Assembly (NCBI GenBank): GCA_016780385.1
Contig: JADHLY010000001.1
Span: 1-37,497, forward strand
Source of the DNA: Flavobacteriales bacterium
Lineage (GTDB): Bacteria; Bacteroidota; Bacteroidia; Flavobacteriales_D; Sanyastnellaceae
DNA: 37,497 bases
Reading direction: 5' to 3'
Part shown: piece by piece, positions 24,027 to 31,946 of the stretch
Layout: every line of letters starts with the position of its first letter
Position numbering within the stretch: the first letter of the stretch is position 1
Position numbers and translations under genes: made by a program
The notes under the pieces: generated by a model
What the model saw: only the letters and a program-made list of their open reading frames with translations
Told to the model about the DNA's origin: nothing
Database searches by the model: none

Positions 24027-26842
24027 TACTTGGACAGGTAGAGGTTCCGCTCAGAATAAATCTTGCGGAAGAAAGGATCACGCAAAGTGTCGATAAAGCG
24101 AATGGCCTCGCCCGTCGATTTCATCTCTGGGCCGAGTTCCTTGTTGACCTCAGGGAACTTCGAGTAACTGAACACCGGAATCTTGATGGCGTAACCACGC
24201 TTGCGGGGTTTGAAATCGAAATCCTTGACCTTCTTCTCCCCGAGCATGACCTCTGTGGCATACTTGACATAGGGCTCCTGGTAGGCCTTGGCGATGAAGG
24301 GCACCGTACGCGAAGCGCGGGGGTTGGCCTCGATCACGTAGACCGTGTCGTCCTTGACGGCGAACTGGATGTTGAGCAAACCCTTGGTCTCGAGCGCCAC
24401 CGCCACCTTCTTAGTGATGTCCTCGATTTGGGCCAGAATCAAATCGCCCAGGTTGTAGGGAGGCAACACAGCGTAAGAGTCTCCGGAGTGGATACCGGCG
24501 GGTTCGATGTGCTGCATGACCCCGATGATGTAGGTGTCCTCACCATCGCAAATCGCATCGGCCTCACATTCGATGGCCCCTTCCAAGAAGTGGTCCAGCA
24601 AAATCTGGTTGTCCGGCATGTCCCGAAGGATGTCCACCACGTGGTGCTCGAGGCCCTTTTCGCTGATGACAATCTTCATCCGCTGGCCACCCAATACATA
24701 GCTGGGACGCACCAGCAGCGGGAAGCCCAGTTCGCGACTCAACTCAATGGCCTGCTCCGCCGAAGTCACCGCACCAAATTTGGGATACGGGATGCCGAGG
24801 TCCTTGAGCAGGGTCGAGAACCGGCCGCGGTCCTCGGCGATGTCGAGCGCCTGATAGCTCGTCCCCAAAATGGGAATGCCGTATCGCTCGAGCTTCTCGG
24901 CGAGCTTGAGCGCCGTCTGGCCTCCGAGCTGCACAATGACCCCCTCGGGCTGCTCATGGCGAATGATGTCGTAGATGTGCTCCCAGAACACCGGCTCGAA
25001 ATACAGGCGGTCCGCCGTATCGCTGTCCGTGGACACCGTCTCCGGGTTGCAGTTGATCATGACAGCCTCGTAGCCGGCCGCCCGGGCCGCCATGACGCCG
25101 TGCACACAGCAATAGTCAAATTCGATGCCCTGGCCGATGCGGTTGGGTCCACTGCCGAGAACCACCACCTTGCGGCCCGGTGTCTTCGGCGATTCATTGG
25201 CCTCGCAGAACGTGCTGTAGTAATATGGGGTCTGCGCTTTGAATTCCGCCGCACAGGTGTCCACCAAACGATAGCTCCGCTCGATGCCGAGTTCTACCCG
25301 ACGGTCGAAGACCTCGCTTTCTTTGACGCGCATGATGTGCCCTATCTGGCGGTCGGCGAAGCCCTTCAGCTTGGCCTCCTTCATCAGCTCAAACGGCATC
25401 TCCTCCAATCGGTGCTGACCGATGCGGCCCTCTGTCTCGATGAGGTCCTCGATCTGGCGCAAGAACCACGGGTCGATCTTGGTCTTTTCCCGAATCGTGT
25501 TCATCGGGATGCCCAACTTGATCGCATCGTACAAGTGGAACAAGCGGTTCCAAGAAGGGAATTCCAACGAGTGGAGGATCTTGTCCTGATCGCGAAGTTC
25601 CTTGCCGTCGGCGCCCAATCCATTGCGCTTGATCTCCAGCGACTGGCAGGCCTTCTGCAAGGCTTCCTGAAAGCTGCGGCCGATGCCCATAACCTCGCCC
25701 ACCGACTTCATCTGCAATCCGAGTTGGCGGTTGGCACCGTCAAACTTGTCGAAGTTCCAGCGTGGAATCTTGACGATCACGTAATCGAGCGTGGGCTCGA
25801 AGAAGGCGCTCGTCGTTCCAGTGATGGGGTTGGTCAACTCGTCGAGGTGATAGCCGATGGCGAGCTTGGCTGCGATCTTTGCAATGGGATAACCCGTCGC
25901 CTTGGACGCGAGGGCCGAAGAACGGCTCACGCGGGGGTTGATCTCAATGGCGATGATGTCCTCCTTCTCATCGGGCGACACTGCGAACTGCACGTTGCAA
26001 CCGCCAGCAAATGCACCGATGGAATTCATCATGTGGATGGCCATGTCCCGCATGCGCTGGAACGTGGTGTCCGAAAGCGTCATGGCCGGAGCGACCGTGA
26101 TGGAATCCCCCGTATGGATGCCCATGGGGTCGAAGTTCTCAATGGAGCAGATGATGACAACGTTGTCATTGGCGTCCCGCAGCAATTCGAGCTCAAACTC
26201 TTTCCAACCGAGCAGTGCCTTGTCGATCATCACCTCGTGGATGGGCGAGATGTGCAAAGCGCGGGTCAACAACCCGTCAAACTTCTCCGGATCATAGACG
26301 ATGGAGGCACCCGCACCGCCGAGCGTAAAAGAAGAACGGATGCAGAGCGGGAAACCGAATTGCTGCGCCGCCTCCTTGCCTTCAAGGAAGCTCTTCGCCG
26401 TGGCCTGTGGCGCCATGGGTACGCCAATTTCACCCATCAGCTTGCGGAACCGTTCCCGGTTTTCCGTGATGTCGATGGCGTCGATATTGACCCCAATGAG
26501 CTTGACACCATACTCCTCCCAGATGCCCATCTCATCACAGGTGATGCAGAGGTTCAATGCGGTCTGTCCCCCCATGGTTGGGAGCACCGCGTCGATGTCA
26601 TGCAACTTCAGGATCTCCTCGATGGACTCGGGCTCGAGCGGCTTGAGGTAGATGTTGTCCGCCACGACCGGGTCGGTCATGATGGTGGCGGGGTTTGAAT
26701 TGATGAGGGTAACCTCGATGCCTTCTTCGCGAAGCGAGCGCGAGGCTTGGGATCCGGAATAATCGAACTCGCAAGCCTGTCCGATGACGATGGGTCCGCT
26801 TCCAATGATCAGGACAGACTTGATGCTCGTGTCTTTCGGCAT
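24026..26842 (-). CDS. carB: Carbamoyl-phosphate synthase large subunit, without the allosteric domain
   Basis: The product has 938 residues from ATG 26842 (MPKDTSIKSVLIIGSGPIVI); frame extending to 26905 is outside the gene. It makes carbamoyl phosphate from bicarbonate, ammonia from the CarA subunit and two ATP, for pyrimidines and arginine. Two homologous ATP-grasp halves are visible. The first contains IGQACEFDYSGSQAS, TLINSNPATIMTD and IEINPRVSRSSALASKATG. The second contains GSGPNRIGQGIEFDYCCVHG, MINCNPETVSTDSDTAD and IEANPRASRTVPFIAKA. It ends soon after LGPEMKSTGEAIRF, so the C-terminal MGS-like allosteric domain of E. coli CarB (about 130 residues) is missing. As I recall, CarB proteins of about 940-950 residues are usual in this phylum. 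carA is not in the window. The start codon follows an A-tract (ten A including its own). Confidence 0.96.
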   Translation of the reverse strand: MPKDTSIKSVLIIGSGPIVIGQACEFDYSGSQASRSLREEGIEVTLINSNPATIMTDPVVADNIYLKPLEPESIEEILKLHDIDAVLPTMGGQTALNLCITCDEMGIWEEYGVKLIGVNIDAIDITENRERFRKLMGEIGVPMAPQATAKSFLEGKEAAQQFGFPLCIRSSFTLGGAGASIVYDPEKFDGLLTRALHISPIHEVMIDKALLGWKEFELELLRDANDNVVIICSIENFDPMGIHTGDSITVAPAMTLSDTTFQRMRDMAIHMMNSIGAFAGGCNVQFAVSPDEKEDIIAIEINPRVSRSSALASKATGYPIAKIAAKLAIGYHLDELTNPITGTTSAFFEPTLDYVIVKIPRWNFDKFDGANRQLGLQMKSVGEVMGIGRSFQEALQKACQSLEIKRNGLGADGKELRDQDKILHSLEFPSWNRLFHLYDAIKLGIPMNTIREKTKIDPWFLRQIEDLIETEGRIGQHRLEEMPFELMKEAKLKGFADRQIGHIMRVKESEVFDRRVELGIERSYRLVDTCAAEFKAQTPYYYSTFCEANESPKTPGRKVVVLGSGPNRIGQGIEFDYCCVHGVMAARAAGYEAVMINCNPETVSTDSDTADRLYFEPVFWEHIYDIIRHEQPEGVIVQLGGQTALKLAEKLERYGIPILGTSYQALDIAEDRGRFSTLLKDLGIPYPKFGAVTSAEQAIELSRELGFPLLVRPSYVLGGQRMKIVISEKGLEHHVVDILRDMPDNQILLDHFLEGAIECEADAICDGEDTYIIGVMQHIEPAGIHSGDSYAVLPPYNLGDLILAQIEDITKKVAVALETKGLLNIQFAVKDDTVYVIEANPRASRTVPFIAKAYQEPYVKYATEVMLGEKKVKDFDFKPRKRGYAIKIPVFSYSKFPEVNKELGPEMKSTGEAIRFIDTLRDPFFRKIYSERNLYLSK

Positions 26843-26886
26843 TTTTTTTTTCCGGACAGCAACGACGCCAGCCGGGAAAACCGAGG

Positions 26887-26894
26887 CAAAACTA
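26887..26894 (-). promoter_or_regulatory. -7 promoter element for carB
   Basis: Minus-strand TAGTTTTG is a full match to TAnnTTTG, with a predicted start near 26882 and a leader of about 40 nt before ATG 26842. No -33 TTG is seen at the expected distance. Confidence 0.55.
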
Positions 26895-26965
26895 CCCCGC
26901 AGCACTCCATTTCCTACTCTCCATTTTCAACACGATATCCCGGAAATCAACAGACCGCAAAATCC

Positions 26966-26973
26966 GACCTTTG
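26966..26973 (+). promoter_or_regulatory. -7-like element abutting the alpha/beta-hydrolase start codon
   Basis: GACCTTTG (7 of 8 to TAnnTTTG) ends 4 nt before ATG 26978, implying a leaderless or nearly leaderless mRNA. Confidence 0.35.
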
Positions 26974-26977
26974 TGTC

Positions 26978-27835
26978 ATGGCAGCCACCAACCCGGCCAA
27001 CCTTGGAAACCAACCTTCGCGGGTGGAGCGCCGCACGCACCTCCACGGCGACATCTCGGTCGAGTATGGCATATGGCGCCCTGCCGGTGCTGTGGGCCAA
27101 GCCGCCGTAGCGCTGCACGGCTTCAGCCGACCCTTGGAGGACATGTTGGCCGTATGTAGGCTGCTTCCACCCAACACGGCGTTGCTGATGCCCCACTTGG
27201 CTGCCCACGGATCCTCGAGTGGACACCACAGGCCCCTGACACCCGCCGACTGGTATGCTACACTAGAGCGCATCCTCAAGGAAGAGCAACTCGGGTTTGA
27301 CGGCACCCTCATCGGATACAGCCTGGGGGGCAGATTGGCGTTGAAATGGTGGGCGGACACCCCCTCACGGTTTTCCAAAGTGATCTTGATGGCTCCGGAC
27401 GGGCTGGTCAAGAATCCGGGATACCGACTGGCCGTGGACACACCCATCGGACGGGCATGGCTCCAGCAAAGCGAGCGGCAGCGTCCGTCCCTCAAGCGCT
27501 TGCTCTCGGGACTCCGCCGCAGTGGTATGCTGCCCGAACACTTCTACCAGTTCTCCATGTTTCACATCGAAGGCCCTACCATGTGGGCCATGGTGGTCGA
27601 CTGTTGGCTCTCCTTGCGCATGTTTTGGCCACCGCGGCGCAGAAGGCTTCGGTCCATTGCCGCTGCCCATCCCGGCGTCCTCGAAGCCCACTTTGGCGCG
27701 CGGGACAAGGTCATCAAACCCCGCAATGCCCGCCGGCTCGAAGGGGTCTGCCAAGTGGAATTTCACCCCTGTGGACATGGACTTTTGCGGCCGGACATCA
27801 TCCAAAGGATTGCTTCCCCATCTTCGAAGCCGTGA
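26978..27835 (+). CDS. Alpha/beta-hydrolase fold protein
   Basis: The product has 285 residues from ATG 26978. The fold marks are VALHGFSRPLEDM (oxyanion region), the nucleophile elbow GYSLGG with Ser115, the acid in FGARDKVIKP and the catalytic His in CGHGLL. It has no signal peptide and is probably cytosolic; a lid-like stretch rich in Arg and Trp (residues about 160-225) separates the core halves. It is an esterase or lipase-like hydrolase or a related acyl enzyme; the substrate is unknown. Its TGA overlaps the GTG start of GGGP synthase (GTGA, 27832-27835), so the two are translationally coupled, suggesting a link to lipid or isoprenoid metabolism. Confidence 0.88.
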   Translation: MAATNPANLGNQPSRVERRTHLHGDISVEYGIWRPAGAVGQAAVALHGFSRPLEDMLAVCRLLPPNTALLMPHLAAHGSSSGHHRPLTPADWYATLERILKEEQLGFDGTLIGYSLGGRLALKWWADTPSRFSKVILMAPDGLVKNPGYRLAVDTPIGRAWLQQSERQRPSLKRLLSGLRRSGMLPEHFYQFSMFHIEGPTMWAMVVDCWLSLRMFWPPRRRRLRSIAAAHPGVLEAHFGARDKVIKPRNARRLEGVCQVEFHPCGHGLLRPDIIQRIASPSSKP

Positions 27836-28602
27836 ACGAGGCCAACCCACATCCCTTTTCAGCGCGTTGGATTACCGACCTTGAATCTGCCCGCGCCGCA
27901 GGCCGGAAAGGGCTCGCCGTGCTGGTCGACCCCGATAAAGTGGGGTCTGGCGAGGACCTCGATTGGATGTCACAGCCCGGTTTTGACGCGGTTCACACGG
28001 TATTGCTCGGTGGCAGCCTGGTCACCGAAGGATCCATGGACATGGTGGCCTCTTGGATCAGGGAGCGCACCAGCAAGCCCATTGTTCTCTTTCCTGGCTC
28101 ACCGAGCCAGCTGACCTCCGACGCCGACGCCCTCTTGTTCCTTGCGGTCATCAGCGGCCGCAATCCCGACGCCCTCATCGGCAAACACGTGGAAGCGGCA
28201 ACCCGGGTTCGCGAACTCGGCCTCGATGCCGTCGGCTGCGGCTACATGCTCATCGATGGCGGCCGGACCACCACCGCCCATTACATGAGCGGCTCCCTGC
28301 CCATCCCGGACGACAAGCCCGATATCGCGGCCACGACCGCATTGGCCGGACACTACCTTGGCCAGCAGTGCATGTACCTCGATACGGGCAGCGGTGCAGA
28401 CCGCCCCGTCTCAACCGACATGATCGCCGCCGTGCGCGCCGCCGTGCCCTGCCCCATCATCGTCGGGGGCGGCATGACCTCACCCGATGCCGTCATGGAC
28501 GCTTGGGCCGCCGGCGCCGACCTCGCCGTCGTAGGCACAGCCATCGAGCGCGATCCCCATTTCTTGGCGGCTTTCGCAGCGGAATCCCAACGCCAAGTCT
28601 AA
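27832..28602 (+). CDS. Geranylgeranylglyceryl/heptaprenylglyceryl phosphate synthase
   Basis: The product has 256 residues from GTG 27832; the open frame runs back to 27346 only as a shadow inside the hydrolase gene. It is a TIM-barrel prenyltransferase of the PcrB/GGGPS family that joins a polyprenyl diphosphate to glycerol-1-phosphate to give an ether lipid precursor. Motifs are GLAVLVDPDKV, LLGGSLVTEG, IVLFPGSPSQL, LLFLAVISGRNPDALIGKH, YMLIDGGRTTTAHY, YLDTGSGA, PIIVGGGMTSPDAV and DLAVVGTAIE, which mark the phosphate-binding loops. Enzymes of this family are known from archaea and also from Bacteroidota, where the end product is poorly understood. The glycerol-1-phosphate dehydrogenase needed for the substrate is not in the window. 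Confidence 0.93.
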   Translation: MNEANPHPFSARWITDLESARAAGRKGLAVLVDPDKVGSGEDLDWMSQPGFDAVHTVLLGGSLVTEGSMDMVASWIRERTSKPIVLFPGSPSQLTSDADALLFLAVISGRNPDALIGKHVEAATRVRELGLDAVGCGYMLIDGGRTTTAHYMSGSLPIPDDKPDIAATTALAGHYLGQQCMYLDTGSGADRPVSTDMIAAVRAAVPCPIIVGGGMTSPDAVMDAWAAGADLAVVGTAIERDPHFLAAFAAESQRQV

Positions 28603-28617
28603 ACGGCTCCTGGCCGC

Positions 28618-30903
28618 CTAGAACTTGTAGGTCAAGGCCACATTGATGTGGCGCCCCGCTTGCGGGTAGTAGAAATTCTCCAGCGCATAGAAATCAGGGC
28701 CTGCAGCGTAACTATAGGTGTAGCCGTTCGCACTGTATTCGGCATCGAGGGCGTTTTCCACCCAAACGTCGAGCCGCGTGCGGTCCAGCACCTTGCCATC
28801 CTTGGCGGTCGGCATGTGCAGGCTGGCCCGCAGCTGTGAAACGGTGTAGGCTGGCAGGATCGCGGCTTTGCCCGTATTGTCCATGAATTGGTCGCTGACA
28901 TGCTGCGTCGCCCACTCCAGGTCAAGGGCGATTCCGGCCGGCGTCGCGGGCCGCACTGCGTGCCACAAAAGCTGACCACCCCACAGCACCCTTGGGCTGA
29001 ATGCGATCTCAGTATTCTGATGCTCTACGGAGATGATGTTGTATTCATCGAAGTTCACCCCATAGTCGTAAATCACCTCCGTGAACGCATCGATGCGGCT
29101 GCGGGAAAGCGTGGCTTGGGCACCCAGCTCCAACGCATCGGAAATCTGCCAACCGAACTCCATCTCGACCCCCGTTCGGCTGCTGTTCGGCACATTTTGA
29201 CGCAGGGCCGCCCCCACATCGTTGAGCGCCCCCGTGGGGATGAGTTGGTCGCGGTAGGCCATGTGATAAGCCGTCAAACCCCAAGCGTAGCTGTCGGTAT
29301 TGCGCCGCCACCCGAGTTCAAAATCGGTCAGGCGCTCCGCGCGATCCGCATAGCCCGCCGGCGCATCGATGAAGTCATTGCGGCCGGGCTCCTTGTGCGC
29401 CACCGCGACGGAGAAAAACAAGCGCTCTTCGTCATTGAGGCGGTAATCGAGGCCCACCTTGGGGTTGAGGAAGTCAAACGTCGCACTGTCACGGGGCACG
29501 TCGATCACCTGTTGGTCGTTGTCGGTGCCGTCCGCTTGATAGCTCACCCCGCGGTATTGGAGTTCGGCCTGTGCCTGCAGACGGCCGTCCATGGAGCGCT
29601 GGACAAACCGGGCAAAGGCATTGCGGTCGACTTTGATGCCATCGCCATCGTAGTAACGGTACGCTGGCCCTGGCGCCACGGAGGCATTGCGCGCCCAAAT
29701 GACCTCCCCGAAATGTGCGCCCTCATAGCGGTTCCAGGCACCCCCCAACGTGAGCGCCGCGCGGTCCCAACGCCGCTCAGCACCGAGCACCCCTCCATAG
29801 AAATCGTTGTCCAACCAACGGCGGCGCACCAAATCAGTCGTGCTCACCGTATCGCTGCCTTGCACCACCTCCGGCAGGTTGTAGTCCGCCAAATCGTCAC
29901 CGGCCTTGAACTGCTCGAAATACCCCTCACCGTGGGTAAAGTGGCCCGTAGCGGACAAGCGCCAATCGCCCAACTGGTGCTCCAGGTGAAGCTGCTGGTG
30001 GTCCTGGCCGTAATTGTCTACCTCGTCCTGGTAGGTGTAGTAGTTCGCTTGTCGGCCGCATTCGATCAGGTCATCAATTTGCTGCTGCGAGTAGCCATTG
30101 GCATCACCCCAGCCTTGAATTTCCTCGGGCGTCCCCTCGAGGGCCACCTCAGGTACCCCCCACCAACTCTGGTAGGTCCGCTCGCGTCCACTCATGATGG
30201 TGTACGACATGCTGCCCCCTTCCCAAACGCGGTTGAAGGCCAATTGAAAGCCCGAGAGGTCACTTGAGGCACGGTCTACCCATCCGTCGCTTTGCACGGT
30301 GCTGATGCGGCCCTCGGCCGCCCACCCGCTCTGCATCCGGCCGCTGCTCCACTGGAGGTTGGTCCGGAAGGTGTTGAAGCTGCCGCCGCCCACCATCATG
30401 GAGCCCCCGGCTTCTTCAGCCATGCCGAGTGTATTGAGCGAAATCGTGGCGCCAAAAGCCCCTGCCCCCAGGGTCGATGTGCCCACGCCACGTTGGACCT
30501 GGATGTCATCGGTACCACTGGCGAGGTCGGGCATGTTGACCCAAAACACCGCCTGTGATTCACTGTCGTTGATGGGGATTCCGTTCAAGGTGACGTTGAT
30601 CCGCGTCGGGTCCGTGCCGCGAATGCGCAAACCGGTGTAGCCCACCCCGGCGCCGGCATCGGAGGTCACCACCACCGAAGGGGTATAGCGCAAAACATAA
30701 GGGAGGTCTTGGCCCGTGTTGCGGTCCGAAATCTCCTCGGCATCCAAGGTCTCCGCCGCAAAGGGCGCGCGTTCCGTGGCCCGCACGGCGGTCACGGCCG
30801 CCGGCTCGAGAAAGCGGAACAGAGTGTCAGGAGCGACTTGGGTGGTTTGGGCCTGGCCCAGCGCCGTCAAGAAAACGGTGGCAATCAATAGCAGGTATCG
30901 CAT
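28618..30903 (-). CDS. TonB-dependent outer-membrane receptor, TPP-riboswitch controlled (probable thiamine/precursor uptake)
   Basis: The product has 761 residues from ATG 30903; the open frame upstream runs through the riboswitch and is not coding. The signal peptide is MRYLLLIATVFLTALGQA. The plug contains AEEISDRNTGQDLPYVLRYT, PSVVVTSDAGAGVGYTGLRI, RGTDPTRINVTLNGIPINDS and VQRGVGTSTLGAGAFGATIS. The 22-strand barrel ends in GRHINVALTYKF with the terminal aromatic. It lacks the carboxypeptidase-like leader domain of SusC proteins. A TPP riboswitch occupies the leader, so expression should fall when thiamine pyrophosphate is plentiful, and the cargo is most likely thiamine or a thiamine precursor. 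No inner-membrane thiamine transporter gene adjoins; the stop lies 16 bp from the convergent GGGPS gene. Confidence 0.92.
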   Translation of the reverse strand: MRYLLLIATVFLTALGQAQTTQVAPDTLFRFLEPAAVTAVRATERAPFAAETLDAEEISDRNTGQDLPYVLRYTPSVVVTSDAGAGVGYTGLRIRGTDPTRINVTLNGIPINDSESQAVFWVNMPDLASGTDDIQVQRGVGTSTLGAGAFGATISLNTLGMAEEAGGSMMVGGGSFNTFRTNLQWSSGRMQSGWAAEGRISTVQSDGWVDRASSDLSGFQLAFNRVWEGGSMSYTIMSGRERTYQSWWGVPEVALEGTPEEIQGWGDANGYSQQQIDDLIECGRQANYYTYQDEVDNYGQDHQQLHLEHQLGDWRLSATGHFTHGEGYFEQFKAGDDLADYNLPEVVQGSDTVSTTDLVRRRWLDNDFYGGVLGAERRWDRAALTLGGAWNRYEGAHFGEVIWARNASVAPGPAYRYYDGDGIKVDRNAFARFVQRSMDGRLQAQAELQYRGVSYQADGTDNDQQVIDVPRDSATFDFLNPKVGLDYRLNDEERLFFSVAVAHKEPGRNDFIDAPAGYADRAERLTDFELGWRRNTDSYAWGLTAYHMAYRDQLIPTGALNDVGAALRQNVPNSSRTGVEMEFGWQISDALELGAQATLSRSRIDAFTEVIYDYGVNFDEYNIISVEHQNTEIAFSPRVLWGGQLLWHAVRPATPAGIALDLEWATQHVSDQFMDNTGKAAILPAYTVSQLRASLHMPTAKDGKVLDRTRLDVWVENALDAEYSANGYTYSYAAGPDFYALENFYYPQAGRHINVALTYKF

Positions 30904-30948
30904 GGTGGTATCAGTTGTGTGCCACACAGGAATCCGGTAGACGGACCC

Positions 30949-30964
30949 CACCGCGCCTGCGGTG
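30949..30964 (-). promoter_or_regulatory. Expression-platform hairpin downstream of the TPP aptamer
   Basis: Minus-strand CACCGC-AGGC-GCGGTG is a perfect 6-bp stem with a 4-nt loop right after the aptamer. No U-tract follows, so it is not a standard terminator by itself; control may be translational or depend on alternative pairing with the 30920-30948 segment. Confidence 0.4.
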
Positions 30965-31036
30965 TTCGCTTCCTTCCCGGCATGACCCGGGCAGGTTCGA
31001 GGGTATAATCTCAGCCTTGCGGCACCCCTGCGGACA
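30965..31036 (-). promoter_or_regulatory. TPP (THI-element) riboswitch
   Basis: On the minus strand the leader carries GCAGGGGTGCC (31032-31022), GGCTGAGATTATACCC, a loop with AACCTG, and GGGTCATGCCGGGAAGG (ending near 30971). These are the conserved CUGAGA, ACCUG and AUGCC..GGAAGG blocks of the TPP aptamer in the right order, and a P1 stem can form between the TTGCTGTCC and GGAAGGAAGCGAA segments. It begins at the predicted transcription start of TAGTTTTG (31041-31048). Confidence 0.93.
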
Positions 31037-31040
31037 GCAA

Positions 31041-31048
31041 CAAAACTA
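31041..31048 (-). promoter_or_regulatory. -7 promoter element of the riboswitch/receptor transcript
   Basis: Minus-strand TAGTTTTG is a full match to TAnnTTTG. The predicted start, about 5 nt on, coincides with the first paired bases of the TPP aptamer. Confidence 0.6.
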
Positions 31049-31095
31049 ATGCAACACTCCAAAAGTTCACCGCACTCATCCAGAATGGCCCTCAG

Positions 31096-31103
31096 TAACT
31101 TTG
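31096..31103 (+). promoter_or_regulatory. -7 promoter element abutting the cysQ-like start codon
   Basis: TAACTTTG is a full match to TAnnTTTG and ends 4 nt before ATG 31108. With the usual spacing the transcript would start at the A of the ATG. Confidence 0.5.
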
Positions 31104-31107
31104 CAGC

Positions 31108-31935
31108 ATGGCCGAAGCACCGCTTCCCGATTCTCCACTCGACCTCCAGTCTGCCTTGGACCATGCGCTCAGCGTGGTGCGCACGGCAGCGGCAGAACTC
31201 GCCCGCCTGTCCCACACTGCGCTCGAAGTCCAATACAAAGGCGACGGCTCCCCCGTCACCAACGCCGACCACGCGAGCCATGAAATCATCAGCGCGGGAC
31301 TGGCACCCCTTGGCATCCCCGTCATCAGCGAAGAAGGGGGACGCACGCCGCACGCGGAGCGGAAACAGTGGTCCCGCATGTGGCTGGTCGATCCGCTCGA
31401 TGGCACCGGGTCCTTCATTCGCATGCGCTCCGGCTACGCGATCAACGTCGCCCTCCTCGAATCCGACGGCCACGAATGGCTGCCCGTCCTAGGGATTGTG
31501 GCCTTGCCTGACCTCGACAGGGTCTACTTCGGTGGACGCGAGCTGGGCACATGGAAGGGCCACATCGACGATGCCGCCCGTCCCGCCAAGCCCATCCGCA
31601 GCGACGATGATGCGTCACCTCCCTACGATTTGCTCATCAGCTGGAACGAAGGTGGCACGCTCAACGACCTGGTGGCCGGCACGGTGGACCCCACGGAAGT
31701 GCGCATGCGGCCCGCCAGTGGAGCGCACAAGTTCTGCCTCGTCGCAGAGGGCAAAGCCGATATTCACGCGCGCTCCACGGGCTACTTCGAATGGGACTGT
31801 GCCGCCGGAGACGCCCTTCTGCGCGCACAAGGACTCTCGGTGCGCGACATCGTCACAGGACGCCCCTTGACCTACAACGGTCCGCACCTGCGCGTAGGCG
31901 GGCTCATCGCATCGCGCCTCCCCGAGAACAGCTAA
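31108..31935 (+). CDS. cysQ: 3'(2'),5'-bisphosphate nucleotidase, CysQ-like (inositol monophosphatase family)
   Basis: The product has 275 residues. It would hydrolyse PAP to AMP, removing the by-product of sulfate assimilation and sulfotransfer. Metal-site motifs of the inositol-phosphatase superfamily are EVQYKGDGSPVTNADHAS (K and D), ISEEGG with the catalytic Glu pair, WLVDPLDGTGSFI (the D-P-L-D-G-T signature), and near the C-terminus EGKADIHARSTGYFEWDCAA with the W-D-x-A-A-G end. No signal peptide is present. Other members of the superfamily (inositol monophosphatase, FBPase-like) are possible; the K-x-D-x-S-P-V-T-x-A-D form and the overall length favour CysQ. No sulfate genes adjoin. It is divergent from the riboswitch-receptor unit and converges on rsgA. 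Confidence 0.88.
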   Translation: MAEAPLPDSPLDLQSALDHALSVVRTAAAELARLSHTALEVQYKGDGSPVTNADHASHEIISAGLAPLGIPVISEEGGRTPHAERKQWSRMWLVDPLDGTGSFIRMRSGYAINVALLESDGHEWLPVLGIVALPDLDRVYFGGRELGTWKGHIDDAARPAKPIRSDDDASPPYDLLISWNEGGTLNDLVAGTVDPTEVRMRPASGAHKFCLVAEGKADIHARSTGYFEWDCAAGDALLRAQGLSVRDIVTGRPLTYNGPHLRVGGLIASRLPENS

Positions 31936-31946
31936 GCGACGGCGGA

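Noticed and set aside
23687-26698. A 1003-codon open frame antisense to carB and the start of the YfhO-like gene
   Set aside because: It is the mirror of strongly conserved carB; its translation lacks any domain and is explained by GC-rich codon third positions.
26840-26851. The A-tract at the carB start taken as a frameshift or sequencing error
   Set aside because: The carB frame is intact from the ATG onward and A-rich sequence before starts is normal in this phylum.
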